From positions 1 through 64,000 of the forward strand of contig JAGBHV010000035.1 in the NCBI GenBank assembly GCA_017935325.1: a stretch of DNA of 64,000 bases. Direction: 5' to 3'. The stretch is from Clostridia bacterium. GTDB lineage: Bacteria; Bacillota; Clostridia; Oscillospirales; Acutalibacteraceae. Of the stretch, positions 54,271 to 63,724 are shown in pieces; the stretch's first letter is position 1, and the number at the start of each line of letters is the position of its first letter. Under the pieces are notes generated by a model, which made no database searches, was not told where the DNA came from, and saw only the letters and a list, made by a program, of their open reading frames with translations. The position numbers and the translations under genes were made by a program.

Positions 54271-56340
54271 TTATGCTGCGGGAGTGTCAGGTGTTGCAGG
54301 TGTATCGGGTGTTACGGGTGTTGCAGGAACGTCCGGTGTAGCGGGACCGTTAACTTCTGCAGCTATTTCGCTGAGTGCACCTACGATAGAAGATGCTGCA
54401 TATCTGCCGAGAGAAATAAGCTCATGATAACTGATAAGTGAATAGTCGTTATCAGGAACAATATAACCGATAGCATCGTTGCAAAGACCGAAGGCTGTAA
54501 GCTGGTTGTCACCGAAGACTTCCTGAATTGATTTATACTTGAAGTCCTGACATGAGAATGAACCGCCTGCTGTGATTGAACCGCCACCGTAAACGATATC
54601 TGTTACCATTTCGCCGGGAACCATAGCAGCCTTCATAATTTTACCGATTTCAACATAACCTGTTTCTGTTACTACTTCGTAATCACCATTGTCTTTTCTG
54701 AGAATGTTGTAGTTGACAAGGTTAAGTCTGCCTGCAAGCTTAATGAAGTTGTTAGTTACAGGAATTCTGATTTCTTTGATTCTTACATTGAGAATAGGCT
54801 CAACGTCGATTTCTTCAACAGGAGTCCATCCTTCGTACCAGATTGTGTAACCTGTAAGGTTGTACTCTGCGATTTCTTTTTCGATGATTGATTTGCCTGA
54901 AATCTTATCGTTTGCAAGAATTTCTTCTTCTGTCATATTAAGGGCAAGAAGGATTCTGCCGATTTCTGTACCGTAACGGATTGATTCTTCATAGCGGTGT
55001 ACTGTGGGAACGCCGTCACCAGTAACACCTCTTGCCATATAGATACCTGCTATAGCACCATTGATGAAGTAGAAATTATAACCTTCGCCACCTTCGTTTA
55101 CTGCAAGAGTATCGTTTTTATATTCGTTAAGGTATTTTTCAATGTAGTAAACGTATTCACCGCAGAGTTCACGGCCTGTGCCTTTACCGTCGTCTGTGGG
55201 AAGACCCGCAACATCGGGGTGACCTGCCATGTTAGCAATGATTGTGGGCATTGCATTAACATCATCGGGAGTAAACATAAGACGAGTTACTGTGTTATCC
55301 TTTGATGTTGCTGAAGGACGGTTTTTGTTGTTGAAATATCCGTCACCGATATCCTTCTTTGAATATGTAAGCTTACCGGGTTTCATATCATTGAGTGCTT
55401 CACCCATAGCTTTTGCTGATCTTTCAACTACAAGCTGCATGTAATCTTCGTCCACACCTTTTTCAAGTGTTCCGAGACCTGTCCAGCCTTTTGCAAGGTT
55501 GCCGAGGAGTTTCGGGAAAAGGTTTGTCCAGAGACCCTGTGTATCGATACCGCTGTGTGAGTGAGTTGCTGCAACGTTAACGCTTGCAAGTGTAACGCCT
55601 TTTTCTGATGCAATTTTAGCTGCTTCTGCACGGATTGCTCTGATATGTTTGTTTGAAACACCGATTGAGTCGATTGTAGCAAAGATTGAAACACCTCTGC
55701 CTGAGCCGTCATCAAGAGCAACAATTCTTACCTTCATATCGTCAACAATTGATTCAACATTGTTTGAGAAGCCATTGTTGATATCGATATAACCGCCGAG
55801 ATAGTAATCTTTTGTTTCCCAGTCATCGGGAACAAGGCTTGCATTAGCGTAACCGAGCTTCCATTTTGCATTTGCTGCAGGTTCATCAAGGAATGTGGCT
55901 GTACCTGCATAGAAGTTTTCGCTTGTGTAATCTTTTTCAGCTTTGAAGGATTCGGGATCCGGAATTGAGTCTGCAAGAGCACCCAGAATACCGTCAGCGA
56001 GAACTTCAAGATACTGCATAAATACATATTTAGCCTGTGCAGCATCTTTGATATTGAGTAATGCGTCTTTTGCGCCGCCGAGAGAAAGGATATCAAACTG
56101 TTTACCGTTCAATGTTATCATCCACTGATTCTCGGGCTGAGAATGGCGTTCATTATAGCCTTTGATGTAATTATCAATCAGAGCCTTGATGCTTGAAAGA
56201 GTTGCATCATCTGTATTGATAATGTCTGAAACTGCCTTTGTTTCTGCGTTGTTGTCTGCTGCATAAGCGAATGTGAAGGTTGAAATAACCATCATAACCG
56301 CGAGAACAACAGAGATTACTTTGAGCACTTTCTTATTCAT
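54271..56340 (-). CDS. Secreted neutral/alkaline ceramidase-like protein
   Basis: 689 residues from the ATG at 56340, which has AAGGAG upstream; the frame stays open for 25 more codons. A signal peptide ends near YAA. The domain matches neutral ceramidases: VNVAATHSHSGIDTQG (zinc-binding HSHSG, about 260-264), MAGHPDVAGLP (GHPD, 373-376) and GGSITAGGSF near the end. These enzymes cut the amide of ceramides to sphingosine and fatty acid. A roughly 80-residue helical N-terminal segment precedes the domain. The tail is a Pro-Thr repeat (ATPDVPATPVTPDTPATPDT), probably wall-spanning or linker. It lies upstream of the cohesin-like pair. Confidence 0.82.
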   Translation of the reverse strand: MNKKVLKVISVVLAVMMVISTFTFAYAADNNAETKAVSDIINTDDATLSSIKALIDNYIKGYNERHSQPENQWMITLNGKQFDILSLGGAKDALLNIKDAAQAKYVFMQYLEVLADGILGALADSIPDPESFKAEKDYTSENFYAGTATFLDEPAANAKWKLGYANASLVPDDWETKDYYLGGYIDINNGFSNNVESIVDDMKVRIVALDDGSGRGVSIFATIDSIGVSNKHIRAIRAEAAKIASEKGVTLASVNVAATHSHSGIDTQGLWTNLFPKLLGNLAKGWTGLGTLEKGVDEDYMQLVVERSAKAMGEALNDMKPGKLTYSKKDIGDGYFNNKNRPSATSKDNTVTRLMFTPDDVNAMPTIIANMAGHPDVAGLPTDDGKGTGRELCGEYVYYIEKYLNEYKNDTLAVNEGGEGYNFYFINGAIAGIYMARGVTGDGVPTVHRYEESIRYGTEIGRILLALNMTEEEILANDKISGKSIIEKEIAEYNLTGYTIWYEGWTPVEEIDVEPILNVRIKEIRIPVTNNFIKLAGRLNLVNYNILRKDNGDYEVVTETGYVEIGKIMKAAMVPGEMVTDIVYGGGSITAGGSFSCQDFKYKSIQEVFGDNQLTAFGLCNDAIGYIVPDNDYSLISYHELISLGRYAASSIVGALSEIAAEVNGPATPDVPATPVTPDTPATPDTPAA

Positions 56341-56432
56341 GCCGATAGTCTCCTTTTCGTTTTTATGAATATTACTCCACGATGAAATAATAACACACAT
56401 GAAATAAATTTTCAATATATTATTTATTAAAT

Positions 56433-57749
56433 TTATCTTCTTTTACGTTTGCCGTTCTTCCGGTTTATATAAAAAGTAAAGCCTGCATATGCTATTGCCA
56501 GAAGCAGCAACAGAACGATAATAATTTTACCTATTACGCTGTTCCATGCGGCAGACAAAAGTCCGGTAATTGTAAGAATAATGCTTCTGCTTACGCTTTT
56601 TGATGCTACAAGGTCAGTTTTTGCAATTTCCTTACCTGCATAGAATACAGTTGCCGTGCCGATTTTTTCACCTTTTTTCACGGGAGCTTTTATCGTGTCA
56701 GGAGTGTCTGTGTTCGGCTGAATATAAACACCTGATGAATCAAGGTTTGCCGGCACCAAAGCTGCAACATCTGCTGCAGGTACAAGTTCAAGAGTGTCTG
56801 CTGCCCATGAATATTTCACATCCACAACCGTTATAATATCGCTTTCTTCGGCAATAACTTTATATTTTATGTTTGAGAAAGTCCACTCAATCATTTTTTT
56901 GCATTCGATAAATGCAATGTTTTCCGCATTTTCTTCGGGTTTTGCATCTTTTTTGTCTGCACCCATAATAATAGCGATATAGTTATATCCGTTTTTGCTT
57001 GCCATTGTAATGATGCATTTGCCCGCTTTTTCGGTTGTACCTGTTTTTATGCCGGTTACATATGACAGATAGCAATCATTGTGGTTGGGATTTATCATCA
57101 GGTTGGTTGCAGGTAAAATTCTTTCCGGATTTTTATTGGTTTTCGGCATAGAGTAACTTGTCTGACCTACAATTTTTTTGAATATCGGGTCTTTCATTGC
57201 TTCCTTACAAATCAGATAAAGGTCCTGTGCTGTTGTGTACTGACCTTTTTCGTCAAGTCCGTGTACGTTTACGTAGTTTGTGTTTGTGCAGCCTAATTCT
57301 TTTGCACGCTCATTCATCATTTTGATAAATTTAGGCACCGAACCTGCAACATGTTCTGCAATTGCGATTGCCGCCTCGTTTGCACTTTTTACCAGAAGGC
57401 AGTTGAGCAAATCATACATTGTTACTTTTTCACCGGGAAGAAGACCTGCAGTTGAAGAATCGGTTCCTATAAGCGAATCGATTGCATTCTGAGAAATAAC
57501 TACAGTTTCATTAATATCCTCGCAGTGTTCAAGCGCAAGAAGTGCAGTCATTATTTTTGTAAGGCTGGCAGGGGCTGATTTCTTGTTGATATTTTTGTTG
57601 AAAATAGCCTCGTCGTTATCCATGCATATCATGCACGCAATATCTGCCCGCAGATCAATTGCGTCATTATACTCCGCAAAACACGTCAGCGGAGTTAATA
57701 TAGACAGAAAAAATGTTGAAGTTAATAAAAAAATTACTATTTTTTTCAT
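56433..57749 (-). CDS. dacA: Serine D-Ala-D-Ala carboxypeptidase (penicillin-binding protein 5 type)
   Basis: 438 residues. Signal peptide to about residue 25, then the peptidase S11 domain with the three active motifs SLTK (S62, K65), SAN (122-124) and KTG (235-237). It ends with a C-terminal domain, one membrane helix (about 408-430) and a basic tail (NRKNGKRKRR), an anchor by helix and not by the amphipathic type of PBP5. It trims terminal D-Ala and is a beta-lactam target. ATG 57749 has GGGTGA upstream; a start at 57764 covers that site. Confidence 0.93.
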   Translation of the reverse strand: MKKIVIFLLTSTFFLSILTPLTCFAEYNDAIDLRADIACMICMDNDEAIFNKNINKKSAPASLTKIMTALLALEHCEDINETVVISQNAIDSLIGTDSSTAGLLPGEKVTMYDLLNCLLVKSANEAAIAIAEHVAGSVPKFIKMMNERAKELGCTNTNYVNVHGLDEKGQYTTAQDLYLICKEAMKDPIFKKIVGQTSYSMPKTNKNPERILPATNLMINPNHNDCYLSYVTGIKTGTTEKAGKCIITMASKNGYNYIAIIMGADKKDAKPEENAENIAFIECKKMIEWTFSNIKYKVIAEESDIITVVDVKYSWAADTLELVPAADVAALVPANLDSSGVYIQPNTDTPDTIKAPVKKGEKIGTATVFYAGKEIAKTDLVASKSVSRSIILTITGLLSAAWNSVIGKIIIVLLLLLAIAYAGFTFYINRKNGKRKRR

Positions 57750-57782
57750 AGACAATTCACCCATATTGTTGTATAATACATT

Positions 57783-57811
57783 ATTATATATTAATTTTCT
57801 GCGTATATCAA
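57783..57811 (-). promoter_or_regulatory. Promoter for the DD-carboxypeptidase gene
   Basis: Minus-strand TTGATA (57806-57811), a 17-base spacer and TATAAT (57783-57788), about 30 bases upstream of the start codon. Confidence 0.75.
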
Positions 57812-57853
57812 GATGTTTTGAATTATTTTACAATTGTAAAGGAGGTTGGCCAC

Positions 57854-58567
57854 TTGCTTTATGTAACAGGAGATACACACGGTAATATCAACCGTTTTTC
57901 TGCAAAAGAACTTAAAAAGCTGAAAAAAGGCGATACTCTTTTTGTTTGCGGTGATTTCGGGTTTATATGGGATGACAGCCCGCAGGAAAAAAGAAATCTT
58001 AAAAAATTATCTTCAAAAAAATATACAATCTGCTTTATTGACGGAACTCACGAAAATTTTGACCTGCTGAAAAATTACAAGCTCGGCACATATAAAGGCG
58101 GGCTTGCAAGAAAAATCAGCAATAACATATATTATCTTCAGCGCGGTCAGATTTACGAATTTGAGGGAAAAAGCATTTTTGTAATGGGTGGCGGTGAAAG
58201 CCCTGATATTGATTTAAGATATGAAAAAGATACCTGGTCAAGCGATGAGACACCGGTAAGGCAGGAGCTTATTGATGGTGCCAAAAGGCTTCAGGAAAGA
58301 AATTTCAGCGTAGACTTTATTCTTTCTCATGAACCTCCCGCAAAAATCAAAGGTCTTCTTCTCTTGCAGGATACAGATTCCGCCCGTGTCACAGGCCTTA
58401 ACACCTATCTTGAGGAGTTGAGTCAGTCGTGCGAATTCCGTTGCTGGTTCTTCGGCAGCATGCACATAGACAAATATATTTCTTCCACCCACATAGGCGT
58501 ATATCAGAAAGTTATCAATATGCTTACTGAAAATTCAATCACAGGCGATATCATTCAAACCGTTTAA
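57854..58567 (+). CDS. Calcineurin-like metallophosphoesterase
   Basis: 237 residues. Motifs GDTHGNINRF, CGDFGFIWDD, DGTHENFDLL, LSHEPP and GSMHID give the usual metal ligands (D, H, D, N/H, H, H), with GTHE in place of GNHE. I choose the TTG at 57854: GGAGG lies eight bases before it, and LLYVTGDTHGN is the natural start of the first strand; a frame open from 57818 adds residues that do not fit. Substrate unknown. It is followed by glyS at 21 bases and probably shares its transcript. Confidence 0.85.
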   Translation: MLYVTGDTHGNINRFSAKELKKLKKGDTLFVCGDFGFIWDDSPQEKRNLKKLSSKKYTICFIDGTHENFDLLKNYKLGTYKGGLARKISNNIYYLQRGQIYEFEGKSIFVMGGGESPDIDLRYEKDTWSSDETPVRQELIDGAKRLQERNFSVDFILSHEPPAKIKGLLLLQDTDSARVTGLNTYLEELSQSCEFRCWFFGSMHIDKYISSTHIGVYQKVINMLTENSITGDIIQTV

Positions 58568-58588
58568 AATTTAAGGAGTAGATAGATT

Positions 58589-59968
58589 ATGAAAAATACT
58601 GAAAAAACAATGGAAAAAGTTGTTGCTCTCTGCAAAGGCAGAGGCTTCATCTTCCCCGGCAGTGAAATTTACGGCGGCCTTGCAAACACATGGGACTACG
58701 GCCCTCTCGGTGCAAGACTTAAAAACAACGTAAAAGACACATGGAGAAAAAGATTCATTCAGGAAAGAAAAAACAGCTACGAGGTTGATGCTGATATACT
58801 CATGCATCCGAGAGTATGGGAAGCAAGCGGTCACGTTGCAAGCTTCTCCGACCCGCTTCTTGACTGTAAAGAATGTAAAATGCGTCACAGAGCAGATAAT
58901 CTCATTGATGATTTTGATGAAAACGCTCATGCTGACGGTATGACTAAGGAAGAAATGTTTGAGTACATCAAGGCTCATTCAATTCCCTGCCCTAACTGCG
59001 GTAAACACAACTTCACAGACATACGTGAATTCAACCTTATGTTCCAGACTTTCCGCGGTGTTACAAATGATTCAAAGAGCGTTATTTACCTCCGTCCCGA
59101 AAATGCACAGGGTGAATATGTAAACTTCCTCAACGTACAGCGTACAATGAGAGCAAAGCTTCCCTTCAGCATCGGTCAGATAGGTAAAGCTTTCAGAAAT
59201 GAAATCACTCCCGGTAACTTCACTTTCAGAACAATTGAATTCGAACAGATGGAATTCCAGACATTCTGCAAAGAAGGTACAGATAACGACCTTTATGATT
59301 ACTTCAAGGAATACGGCATGCAGTATTACAAAGACCTCGGTATCAAAGAAGAAAATCTCCGTTATCATGACCACGAAAAACTTGCTCACTATGCTAAAGC
59401 TGCTTGTGATATCGAATTCCTCTTCCCCTTCGGCTGGGGCGAAATCAACGGCACACATAACAGAACAGACTTCGACCTTACAAGACATCAGGAATACAGC
59501 GGTCAGAGAATTGACTACCTTGACCCCGAAACAAACGAAAGATATATTCCCTATATCATCGAATCTACATACGGTCTTGACAGAACTGTTCTTGCACTTC
59601 TCTGCGAAGCTTATGACGAAGAAGTTCTTGACGCAGAAAAGAATGACACACGTGTTGTTCTTCACTTAAGCCCTGCTGTTGCTCCTTACAAAGCAGCTGT
59701 TCTTCCTCTTTCAAAGAAACTTTCAGAAGATGCTCTCAAAGTTTATGACAAACTCAACAAGCACTTCATGACAGACTTTGACGAAACAGGCTCAATCGGT
59801 AAGAGATACCGCCGTGAAGACGAAATCGGTACTCCCTACTGTATCACATTCGACTTTGATTCACTTGAAGACAACTGTGTAACAGTAAGAGAAAGAGATT
59901 CAATGGAACAGGTAAGACTTCCCATCGATGAAGTTGCAGCTTACATTGAAGAAAAAATCAAATTTTAA
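58589..59968 (+). CDS. glyS: Glycyl-tRNA synthetase, homodimeric type
   Basis: 459 residues. [29 protein letters not shown] is the class II motif 1 region of the single-chain Gly[28 protein letters not shown] is motif 2 and [18 protein letters not shown] motif 3. The C-terminal anticodon-binding domain begins near [16 protein letters not shown]. The alpha2 enzyme is the usual form in several Clostridia. AAGGAG lies near the ATG and a strong terminator follows. Confidence 0.97.
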   Translation: MKNTEKTMEKVVALCKGRGFIFPGSEIYGGLANTWDYGPLGARLKNNVKDTWRKRFIQERKNSYEVDADILMHPRVWEASGHVASFSDPLLDCKECKMRHRADNLIDDFDENAHADGMTKEEMFEYIKAHSIPCPNCGKHNFTDIREFNLMFQTFRGVTNDSKSVIYLRPENAQGEYVNFLNVQRTMRAKLPFSIGQIGKAFRNEITPGNFTFRTIEFEQMEFQTFCKEGTDNDLYDYFKEYGMQYYKDLGIKEENLRYHDHEKLAHYAKAACDIEFLFPFGWGEINGTHNRTDFDLTRHQEYSGQRIDYLDPETNERYIPYIIESTYGLDRTVLALLCEAYDEEVLDAEKNDTRVVLHLSPAVAPYKAAVLPLSKKLSEDALKVYDKLNKHFMTDFDETGSIGKRYRREDEIGTPYCITFDFDSLEDNCVTVRERDSMEQVRLPIDEVAAYIEEKIKF

Positions 59969-59976
59969 GCGATAAA

Positions 59977-60007
59977 AAACGGGAGTCGGAGCGACTCCCG
60001 TTTTTTT
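59977..60007 (+). terminator. Terminator after glyS
   Basis: ACGGGAGTCG (59979-59988) pairs with CGACTCCCGT (59992-60001), followed by seven T residues. Confidence 0.92.
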
Positions 60008-60020
60008 ATGTCTTTATTTT

Positions 60021-61661
60021 TTATTCTGCAAAAGTTACATTGCTGTTTTTACCTTTTTCAAGGAATATTCCTGCTCTTGTAACAGGATAACCGGCAGCAG
60101 TTATATTTTCAAGTTTTACATCTACCGTGTTTGTGTCGCTTTCATTGCCGTCAATTTTAGCAGGCAGGTATGATGTATAAGAAATATTTCTGTACACAAC
60201 ATTTTTTATTTCAAAGTTTTCTCTTTCTTCTTCGTAAATTTTCACAAGGATAGGTCGTCCTTCATCACGGAAAATTTCAATATTTTCGAATAAAATACCT
60301 TCAATACTTCCATCGCATTGTTCTGCAACCACAACAAGAGAACCTATTCTGTCGTTATTCCATACACCGTCGCGGTAAATTACTGCGCTGTCGCGGAATG
60401 TAACGTTTGTAATGCTTTTGCATACTTCTCCGGTTACACCGAAGCATCGTGCATAACCACCCCATGCAATACAATTCTTAAATGTGACATTATCCGTGCC
60501 CATAATACCGCCCAGAGCTTTTACTTCAAATTCATCATCTGCAGTTCTTGCAAAGCAGTTGTCAATAACAGCGTTTTGTGTGTTACATATTGCAAAGCCG
60601 TCTGCGTTGCCTCTGAAGCCCAGTATATCAACTTCTTCTACCGATACATCACGGCAACAGTAAGTAATAAATGACCATTCAGGTGAGTTGATGATTTTGA
60701 TTCCGCTTACGTTGATGTTGTTACAGCTTGTGAAAACCACTCCGCGACGTTCACGTCTGTCAAGGCTGGTCATATCAATTGCACCTCTGCCTGTAAGAGT
60801 GACGTTATTGCAGTCATAGAAGTTCAGAAACGGATACCTTGTAAGTCCGATACTATTGTGATGGGGAGCATCAGGCTCAAAATACTTGTTCTCATCCTCG
60901 GCGCAATCAATGTCGTAGAGGTGATTTGCCTTAACATAAGCACCTTCTCTGAGATAGATTATCAGATTGTTCATTGAAACAAAATTGACATAGTCATATT
61001 CATATACACCTTTTTCGAGGACTATAACATTATCTTCTCCGTATTCTTCAATATATTCGGCAATTTCTGCATCCTCGTCAACTTCCTCACGGACAAACAG
61101 CGTATATCCGTAATGCTGCTGTGCTCCGTTTACAAGGAAAGTATAAATTCCGGGTTTGCTGATTGTTGCACGAACAATGCCTTCTTTACATTCCGCACCA
61201 ACACCCATATATTCGGGCAGAACAATTGCGTTACGAAGCTTTACAGATGTACCCTGAAGCTCGATATTAAAAGAAAATTCACTGTCCGGCTCTACATAAA
61301 CCTCTGAAAAAGAGTGAATATCTCCTGTATCATCTGCGCGGTTAAATACCATCGATGCATAAACGGGAATTTCTTTATTACTGATACGCACCTTATAGTA
61401 AGGTGATTTAAAAACACCTGCCAGGTCATCATATCCGCCTGACTGGACATATTCGGGAAGCTCTGCAGATGCACGGTCGATAAGCTTTTCTGCGGTCAGA
61501 CCAACGTCCTCCAGAGATACCACAACTTCTTCGGGATATTCAAGATAAGATGAAAAAGTGTTTTCACCTTCAGGCAGAATTGTTGCCGGACAAAAAGTTG
61601 ATGTAAAGAAAACAGATATTGCGGTGATAAAAATATATATTGACTTTAAAAATTCCTGCAT
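60021..61661 (-). CDS. Secreted right-handed beta-helix protein, GH28-like
   Basis: 546 residues with an N-terminal signal segment (about 5-24). Residues 30-200 form a beta-rich domain. From about 200 onward comes a parallel beta-helix with short repeated turns (NVTLTGRGAIDMTS, NNINVSGIKIINSPEWSF, VSVEEVDILGFRGNADGF, NTQNAVIDNCFARTADDEF). The NADGF and ADDEFEVKA pieces resemble the NTDG and GDD active-site motifs of family 28 polygalacturonases, with substitutions. It probably cleaves a polysaccharide outside the cell; substrate and exact family are uncertain. Monocistronic. Confidence 0.75.
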   Translation of the reverse strand: MQEFLKSIYIFITAISVFFTSTFCPATILPEGENTFSSYLEYPEEVVVSLEDVGLTAEKLIDRASAELPEYVQSGGYDDLAGVFKSPYYKVRISNKEIPVYASMVFNRADDTGDIHSFSEVYVEPDSEFSFNIELQGTSVKLRNAIVLPEYMGVGAECKEGIVRATISKPGIYTFLVNGAQQHYGYTLFVREEVDEDAEIAEYIEEYGEDNVIVLEKGVYEYDYVNFVSMNNLIIYLREGAYVKANHLYDIDCAEDENKYFEPDAPHHNSIGLTRYPFLNFYDCNNVTLTGRGAIDMTSLDRRERRGVVFTSCNNINVSGIKIINSPEWSFITYCCRDVSVEEVDILGFRGNADGFAICNTQNAVIDNCFARTADDEFEVKALGGIMGTDNVTFKNCIAWGGYARCFGVTGEVCKSITNVTFRDSAVIYRDGVWNNDRIGSLVVVAEQCDGSIEGILFENIEIFRDEGRPILVKIYEEERENFEIKNVVYRNISYTSYLPAKIDGNESDTNTVDVKLENITAAGYPVTRAGIFLEKGKNSNVTFAE

Positions 61662-61724
61662 GCTAATGCCTCCTTTTTATTATGATAATATCAGAAACTA
61701 TCGGAAATATCAAGAAAAATATAA

Positions 61725-63053
61725 TTAATATCCGTATTTCTTTTTATTGGTTGAAAATAAAATAACTGACACAATCAACGCTGCAAGCTCTGCTGCAACA
61801 ATTGAAAGCCATATTCCGTCAAGGCCGAAAACAAGGGGTAATAAAAGCACTGCTGCAGCCTGAAAAAGCAATGTGCGCAAAAATGAAATAAGTGCAGAAA
61901 CAAGACCGTTGTTGAGTGCAGTGAAAAACGATGAGGCATAAATGTTAATTCCCATTACAATAAAGGAAAGGCTGTAAAGGGAAAAACCCCTTTTTGTCAT
62001 ACTGAAAAGTTCTTCATCGTAGCCCACGAAAAGTTTTGCTAGTACACCTGACAAAAGAATTGCTGCGGCACACATAAGAATACCTGAAACAATATTGAAA
62101 ATAATGCTTTTATTTAAAACATTTTTCATTTCTTTTTTGTTTGCAGCACCGTAATTATATCCGACTATAGGTGCTGTGCCGATTGAATAGCCGATATATA
62201 CGGAGATGAAAATAAAGTTTACATACATTATAACACCATAAGCCGCAACACCGTTTTCACCTGCATATTTCATAAGTTGGATATTGTAAAGCATATTTAC
62301 AAGTGACAAAGAAAGGTTTGTCATCATTTCTGATGAACCGTTTGCGCACGATTTCCACAAAGCCTTCAAATCAATTTTTGATTTTACAAATTTCAGCTCG
62401 CTGTCGTTTTCTTTAAAGAAATAAATCACAGGAATAATTGCACCCACAAACTGGCTGATTCCTGTTGCAAGTGCCGCACCTGTAACTCCCCACTTAAAAA
62501 CGCCTATCATTAAAAAATCGAGAACGATATTTGTAATGCCTGCAAGGACAGTTATAACAAGACCGAATTTCGGTTTTTCTGCCGTTACAAGAAAGCTTTG
62601 AAAGGTATTCTGAAGCATAAACGGAGTAAGTGCAATAAGAAGAATACGTCCGTAAGTTACGCATGGCTCAATCAGATTCTCCGTTGCACCTAAAAGAATG
62701 GCAATTTCCCTTGTGAAAATAATTCCGAAAATGCTGAATATGACACCTGTAACAGTTAAAACTTTTATGAGCATTGAAAAAATTTCGTTTGCTTCTTCTT
62801 TTCTGCCCTGACCCAGTTTCATAGATACAAGAGCACTGCCCCCTGTGCCGACCATAAAGCCGACTGCACTTAAAAGCATGGGGAAAGGTATAATAAGATT
62901 TACTGCAGCAAACTCAGTTTTGCCAGCAAAGTTTGATACGAAAAAGCCGTCTACAACTCCGTAAATTGAAGTAAAAATCATCATAATTATTGACGGAAAA
63001 ACAAACCTGAAAAGCCGCCTGAAATTAAAATGGTCTGAAAGTTTAATTTCCAT
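61725..63053 (-). CDS. MATE-family efflux transporter
   Basis: 442 residues with about twelve membrane helices. FRFVFPSIIMMIFTSIYGVVDGFFVSN at the N-terminus, GTGGSALVSMKLGQGRKEEA and the mirrored GYNYGAANKKEMKNVL of the second half are typical of the clostridial MATE group. It would export cationic or hydrophobic compounds using an ion gradient. Start is ATG 63053 with AGGAGA upstream; the frame is open further upstream but that part is leader RNA. A terminator hairpin and a strong promoter lie upstream. Confidence 0.93.
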   Translation of the reverse strand: MEIKLSDHFNFRRLFRFVFPSIIMMIFTSIYGVVDGFFVSNFAGKTEFAAVNLIIPFPMLLSAVGFMVGTGGSALVSMKLGQGRKEEANEIFSMLIKVLTVTGVIFSIFGIIFTREIAILLGATENLIEPCVTYGRILLIALTPFMLQNTFQSFLVTAEKPKFGLVITVLAGITNIVLDFLMIGVFKWGVTGAALATGISQFVGAIIPVIYFFKENDSELKFVKSKIDLKALWKSCANGSSEMMTNLSLSLVNMLYNIQLMKYAGENGVAAYGVIMYVNFIFISVYIGYSIGTAPIVGYNYGAANKKEMKNVLNKSIIFNIVSGILMCAAAILLSGVLAKLFVGYDEELFSMTKRGFSLYSLSFIVMGINIYASSFFTALNNGLVSALISFLRTLLFQAAAVLLLPLVFGLDGIWLSIVAAELAALIVSVILFSTNKKKYGY

Positions 63054-63071
63054 ATAAATTCTCCTGATAAT

Positions 63072-63160
63072 AAAAAATGCCGGATAAGAAACAGGTATTT
63101 CAACCTGAGCCTTATCCGGCACAACATTTCTTACGAATGCTTTGCCCTCCGAGCCAGCAG
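63072..63160 (-). promoter_or_regulatory. Structured leader with terminator before the MATE gene (possible riboswitch)
   Basis: The predicted transcript first shows a stem CCTTC/GGAGG with a 9-base loop, then a small CATT/AATG stem, then a strong terminator: GCCGGATAAG...CTTATCCGGC (63078-63121) with an inner CAGGT/ACCTG stem and six T residues. CTGGC in the first loop could pair with GCCGG of the terminator arm, which would prevent termination. Not matched to a class I recognise. Confidence 0.5.
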
Positions 63161-63164
63161 AAGG

Positions 63165-63193
63165 ATTATATCATAAACAATTTATAAATGCAA
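63165..63193 (-). promoter_or_regulatory. Promoter for the MATE transcript
   Basis: Minus-strand TTGCAT (63188-63193), 17-base spacer, TATAAT (63165-63170). It lies after the terminator of the upstream gene, so the leader is an independent transcript. Confidence 0.7.
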
Positions 63194-63207
63194 TACTTTT
63201 CAAGTAA

Positions 63208-63236
63208 CAAAAAGACGGTCATTGACCGTCTTTTTC
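63208..63236 (-). terminator. Terminator after the HExxH gene
   Basis: AAAGACGGTCA and TGACCGTCTTT form a stem from 63211 to about 63233, with T residues after it on the minus strand. Confidence 0.85.
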
Positions 63237-63238
63237 GC

Positions 63239-63724
63239 TTAAATATCCAATTGCATTTTGCTGAATTTCTGTCCCCAGGCATTTGCCCAGCTTTCGCAAT
63301 AAACTTTATAGTAAGAAACATTATTTTTCTTTCTGTAATTTGCAAATAAATTACACCATATCATTGAGGGAAGTGCAATTACGATATAATAAAGCGGGCC
63401 TAAAAGTAAGCACTGCCATGTATGGCCGTATTCATGAATACGTGTGTTATAAGTCCATTTTTTATTTTTCGGAACATCCTTCATAAAAATGAAAAGACCT
63501 AAAGATAATCCGCCTGATTTCCAGGGAAGATAAACAATGTAAGAATATCCGAAACGCTGCCAACGGCGTTTTTTGATTTTGGTGCAGATTAAAAATGCTA
63601 TACCGCCGACTAAATTAACGGGAAGACCCCATGTCCATTGAATGAGATAGAAAAGCGCTTCAAGAAATTCGTTTTTAGCTGTTTTTTCTTTTTTATCGGG
63701 AGCTTTTTTTGTAATATCAATCAT
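63239..63724 (-). CDS. Membrane protein with HExxH motif, putative metallopeptidase-like
   Basis: 161 residues with three or so hydrophobic segments (about 25-48, 68-82, 108-128). The sequence IHEYGHTWQCLLLGP contains H-E-Y-G-H, the zinc-binding motif of many metallopeptidases, and a downstream conserved acidic/aromatic piece YYKVYCESWANAWG that could provide the third ligand (E or D). I recall similar uncharacterised clostridial proteins with HEYGHxxQ. No substrate can be suggested. The start overlaps the upstream gene by eight bases. Confidence 0.7.
   Translation of the reverse strand: MIDITKKAPDKKEKTAKNEFLEALFYLIQWTWGLPVNLVGGIAFLICTKIKKRRWQRFGYSYIVYLPWKSGGLSLGLFIFMKDVPKNKKWTYNTRIHEYGHTWQCLLLGPLYYIVIALPSMIWCNLFANYRKKNNVSYYKVYCESWANAWGQKFSKMQLDI

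Noticed and set aside
63054..63122. Longer MATE protein beginning at an upstream GTG
   Set aside because: The extra codons are the terminator hairpin of the leader, and the ATG at 63053 has its own AGGAGA site.
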